From contig JAPWDM010000023.1 in the NCBI GenBank assembly GCA_035578155.1, positions 4,972,154-5,036,153 of the forward strand: a stretch of 64,000 bases of DNA, in the 5' to 3' direction. Of the stretch, positions 61,904 through 64,000 are shown piece by piece. This stretch comes from Brachynemurus nebulosus. Its lineage: Eukaryota; Arthropoda; Insecta; Neuroptera; Myrmeleontidae. The first letter of the stretch is position 1, and each line of letters opens with the position of its first letter. Made by a program: the position numbers and the translations under genes. Under the pieces are notes generated by a model. That model was not told the origin of the DNA and made no database searches. It was given only the letters and a program-made list of their open reading frames with translations.

Positions 61904-61977
61904 AGGTGGGATACGAACCCTCGACCTTCGGTTTACCAAGCCAGCGCTCTGTCACTAGACCATAAGCGGTCTTGTTG
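61904..61977 (-). repeat. tRNA-derived sequence, right arm copy
   Basis: Minus strand: GACCGCTTATGGTCTAGTG, CTGGCTTGGTAAACCGAAGG, GGTTCGTATCCCACCTCGGT. It pairs slightly better than the left-arm copy in the acceptor stem (ACCG/CGGT) but still has mismatches, including A-A in the T stem. Confidence 0.5.
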
Positions 61978-62198
61978 GACATACTAAATTATTTTTGTAA
62001 GAGGTACACAAAAATTAATGGAAAACTTAAATTAATTTTTCTCAAAAATGAAAACGAATGGTGTCCTGCCGTTTTATATTTTTATTAAGAGGAACTTACT
62101 CTACAATATATATAAAAATTAAAGAAATCTGTGATTCCCAAGTTTGGTACTCCCCTTGTTAGTAATAAATAAACGCAAAATCAAGACAAAGACCCTAC

Positions 62199-62278
62199 TA
62201 GTAAATAAAAACACTTTACTTTGTAAAATACCACTTTATATAGTGGTATTTTGCAAAGTAAAGTGTTTTTATTTACTA
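62199..62278. repeat. 80-nt near-perfect hairpin
   Basis: The arms TAGTAAATAAAAACACTTTA.. and ..TAAAGTGTTTTTATTTACTA pair over about 38 bp with a single wobble and a tiny loop (CACTTTATATAGTG). It is pre-miRNA-sized, but equally a small MITE. Confidence 0.6.
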
Positions 62279-62339
62279 ATATCAAATATGGAATACCATA
62301 GAGTAACGCTCAAATCTATTAAATTTAAAAAAAACTCTA

Positions 62340-62530
62340 CTAATATAATCCAATCTGATGCCGGAAACCTCGAAAAATTGAGTTTTTTGCCGAAATCCAA
62401 AAGTTTTTTTACATCATGGCAAAGTACGGAAAAAATTACATAGGACACGTACTTGAAACATTATCTGAGGACAAGTAATTTTTATAACCGGAAATTTGCT
62501 ATATTATGCAGGATGTTGCGACAGGGATAT
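62340..62530 (+). mobile_element. Family H right-end fragment
   Basis: GCCGAAATCCAAAAG, AAAAAATTACATAGG, CGGAAATTTGCTATATTATG, then GATGTTGCGACAGGGATAT at the end. Left half missing. Confidence 0.65.
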
Positions 62531-62689
62531 TAGTGAATTTTCGAATTTGAAATACAGAAGGTCCCTAGAAACTAAGTACGAGTATTTATGTATGTATGCA
62601 TGTATGCATGTATATACAGTCTGTTTGACAAGAGCGTGTACGGCAAAACCATAGAACACTAGAAGCCAACTATTATCAAAAAAGTGTAA

Positions 62690-62993
62690 TTCGCTTGGAG
62701 TCATTTGTAGGCCAGTCACAGCTTAAGGCATGTAGTCAGTCAGTGTCCGTCGCCGAACACACAGTACATTGTTAGACAATCCTTAGACATTGTTACTTAA
62801 ATTGGACAGCTTGGTCTGTCCCATAATTACGTGTGTTGTAGTCGTTGTAGTAGTATGTGTGAATACGCACACAGACGCAACCATTAAACCAATACCACTG
62901 CAAACAGTGTGTATCTACACGCCAGAGTGGGGAGATTTACGTCACAAACTCATTACAAGTGGAACAGAGACATAGACAATCTAGTTTGACCCC
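62690..62993 (+). repeat. Repeat R-A, copy 2
   Basis: Inverted relative to 22622-22915. Shared words include AACACACAGTACATTGTTAG, GTGTGAATACGCACACAG, GCAAACAGTGTGTATCTACA and GGGGAGATTTACGTCAC. Ends near TTTGACCCCTTGGG. Precedes a Tc1-like relic by about 130 bp. Confidence 0.7.
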
Positions 62994-63127
62994 TTGGGCA
63001 AAACTTTTTTTTTAGAAACCGTTAGAATGATTTGCTGAAATATGAGCAGGTAGCTAGTCACTCCCCCTAAAATGTTTTGTTGTCCCAGTTGTCGTTCAAT
63101 CTTTGTCACAGTAGAACGTCTTTCGTC

Positions 63128-63765
63128 ATGAGTGCCGAATACGCATCACTTTACGAAGCCGTATTTTTGTGTTTGCATCCAAAAGGACCAAAAATATCAT
63201 ACGAAGCAACTGAAAAATACATGAAAAAGTCAAATATATTTGTTAGGAATTGACTGAAACACTAGTCTGAAGTAAAAAATGTCGATGACCTGCCGTATCG
63301 TGGTTCCATGCAAAAAACAACGAAAAAGGAGGAGAAGATGAATTTATAGACATTCGAGAAGAATTCTTAGCTATTGTTATATGGCGGGCAAGCGGTTTTG
63401 CTTAAAAAGGGTCCTAATGTGTCATGTGATACGATAAGAAGACGTTTACTGATTTATAATGTGAAGTTTCGTAGCACAATAAAAAAAAGCCGCTAATATC
63501 CGAATAACATGTTAAAAAGAGACACACTTGGGCGAAGGAAAATTTGAACTGCGATTATGACAACGTAATTTTTTCAGACAAAGCTTCTTTTTGAGCAAAA
63601 TTAAGCTTCGAGGAAAGAAAATTTGGACTCTTAAACAATTAGTTCGTCAAATTCGATCGATATGGGGGTCTTTGCCTCTGAATCATGCAATTAAATAAGT
63701 AGAAAACATGCCTCGGAGACTCCAGTCAATTATTGATAATGGAGGCGACTGAACAAGTTATGTAT
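63128..63765 (+). pseudogene. Tc1-like transposase relic
   Basis: From ATG at 63128: MSAEYASLYEAVFLCLHPKG, PKISYEATEKYMKKSNIFVR, a stop, SEVKNVDDLPYRGSMQKTTK, then after shifts KKGPNVSCDTIRRRL, NVKFRST, HTWAKENLNCDYDNVIFSDK and FGLLNN. This follows Tc1-like transposases: first helix-turn-helix, GRP-type hinge, second helix region and the first catalytic Asp in the FTDE-like motif (here FSDK). Multiple stops and frameshifts. The later catalytic residues are not recognisable before the family H insertion at 63771. Confidence 0.8.
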
Positions 63766-63770
63766 TAGTA

Positions 63771-64000
63771 ATACCCCTGTCGCAGCATCCTGCATAACAT
63801 AGCAAATTTCCATCTACAAAAGTACGTTTTTCTCGGAAACTAGTTGATATAGAGTAATTGTAAATAAAAAAGACCTTCTTTATGTGATTTTTCCGCCTAA
63901 TTCCAGCCAAATTTTTTACACGAAAAATTTCATTTCACGAAAACAATTTGGCGGAATGAGGCGGAAAAATCACATAAAGAAGGTATTTTTTATTATTTAT
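63771..64000 (-). mobile_element. Family H element running off the window end
   Basis: ATACCCCTGTCGCAGCATCC then CATAACATAGCAAATTTCC. A local inverted repeat follows: GACCTTCTTTATGTGATTTT and CCGCC answered by GGCGGAAAAATCACATAAAG. Only the first 230 bp are present. Confidence 0.75.

Larger units (their letters stand above)
60892..62158. mobile_element. 1.27 kb palindrome with tRNA-like sequences in both arms, TTA duplication
   Basis: Left CAAGGGGAGTGCCAAACTTG then GGAATCACAG; right end CCAAGTTTGGTACTCCCCTT then G. TTA on both sides (60889-60891, 62159-62161). The arms are about 600 bp and match inverted throughout, including the tRNA-like segments. The starting CAAGG matches the fold-back at 9092, suggesting one superfamily. 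Confidence 0.85.

Overview
The window looks like intergenic and intronic DNA from an arthropod, most likely an insect. It is very AT-rich. It has long (TA)n and (TG)n runs, GT-AG splice-like junctions, and dozens of transposon-derived segments. These include piggyBac (TTAA), mariner/Tc1, pogo/Tigger, hAT, PIF/Harbinger and Helitron types. Some coding remnants belong to gene families I associate with arthropod genomes. I see no intact long gene, no operon, no bacterial feature and no CRISPR array. The species cannot be named from the sequence.

Layout. 1-9 kb: a small inverted-repeat element, a 2.1 kb palindrome (1533-3642) with two opposed copies of a gene tail, two hAT-type MITEs, and two members of an abundant family called here family H (ends ATACCCCTGTCGC and a GAATTTCC/GGAAATTC hairpin, often with an internal TA/TG run). 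9.1-17.5 kb: one fold-back element (9092-17505) split by two later insertions (10710-15314 and 15412-17476). Each has a TAA or TTA target duplication, and further elements sit inside them. 18-32 kb: a mariner fragment, a repeat interrupted by a piggyBac-like element, two hAT elements at one target site, the best host-exon candidate (27433-27707, minus), a 545 bp TG run inside a family H copy, and a second piggyBac-like copy. 32-46.5 kb: MITEs, a pogo deletion derivative, another piggyBac-type element with a transposase tail, a Tc1 pseudogene cut by a hAT element, a 1 kb palindrome, and a three-deep nest (pogo-like > mariner > piggyBac-like). 46.9-50.7 kb: a TA-flanked element filled with family H DNA, including about ten copies of a 120 bp minisatellite. 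53-64 kb: two Harbinger deletion derivatives with MADF or transposase fragments, the empty-site paralogue of the piggyBac insertion, a hAT element with a transposase tail, a canonical short Helitron, a 1.27 kb palindrome with tRNA-like arms, and a Tc1 pseudogene.

How it fits together. Nothing forms a pathway. The readable biology is layered transposition: target duplications at most junctions give a relative order of insertion, and several fold-back elements carry fragments of protein-coding genes. Possible host coding sequence is limited to short exon-like pieces at 27433-27707 (minus), 57539-57740 (plus) and perhaps 36784-36927 (plus), plus unexplained ORFs at 31.7 kb and 51.2 kb.
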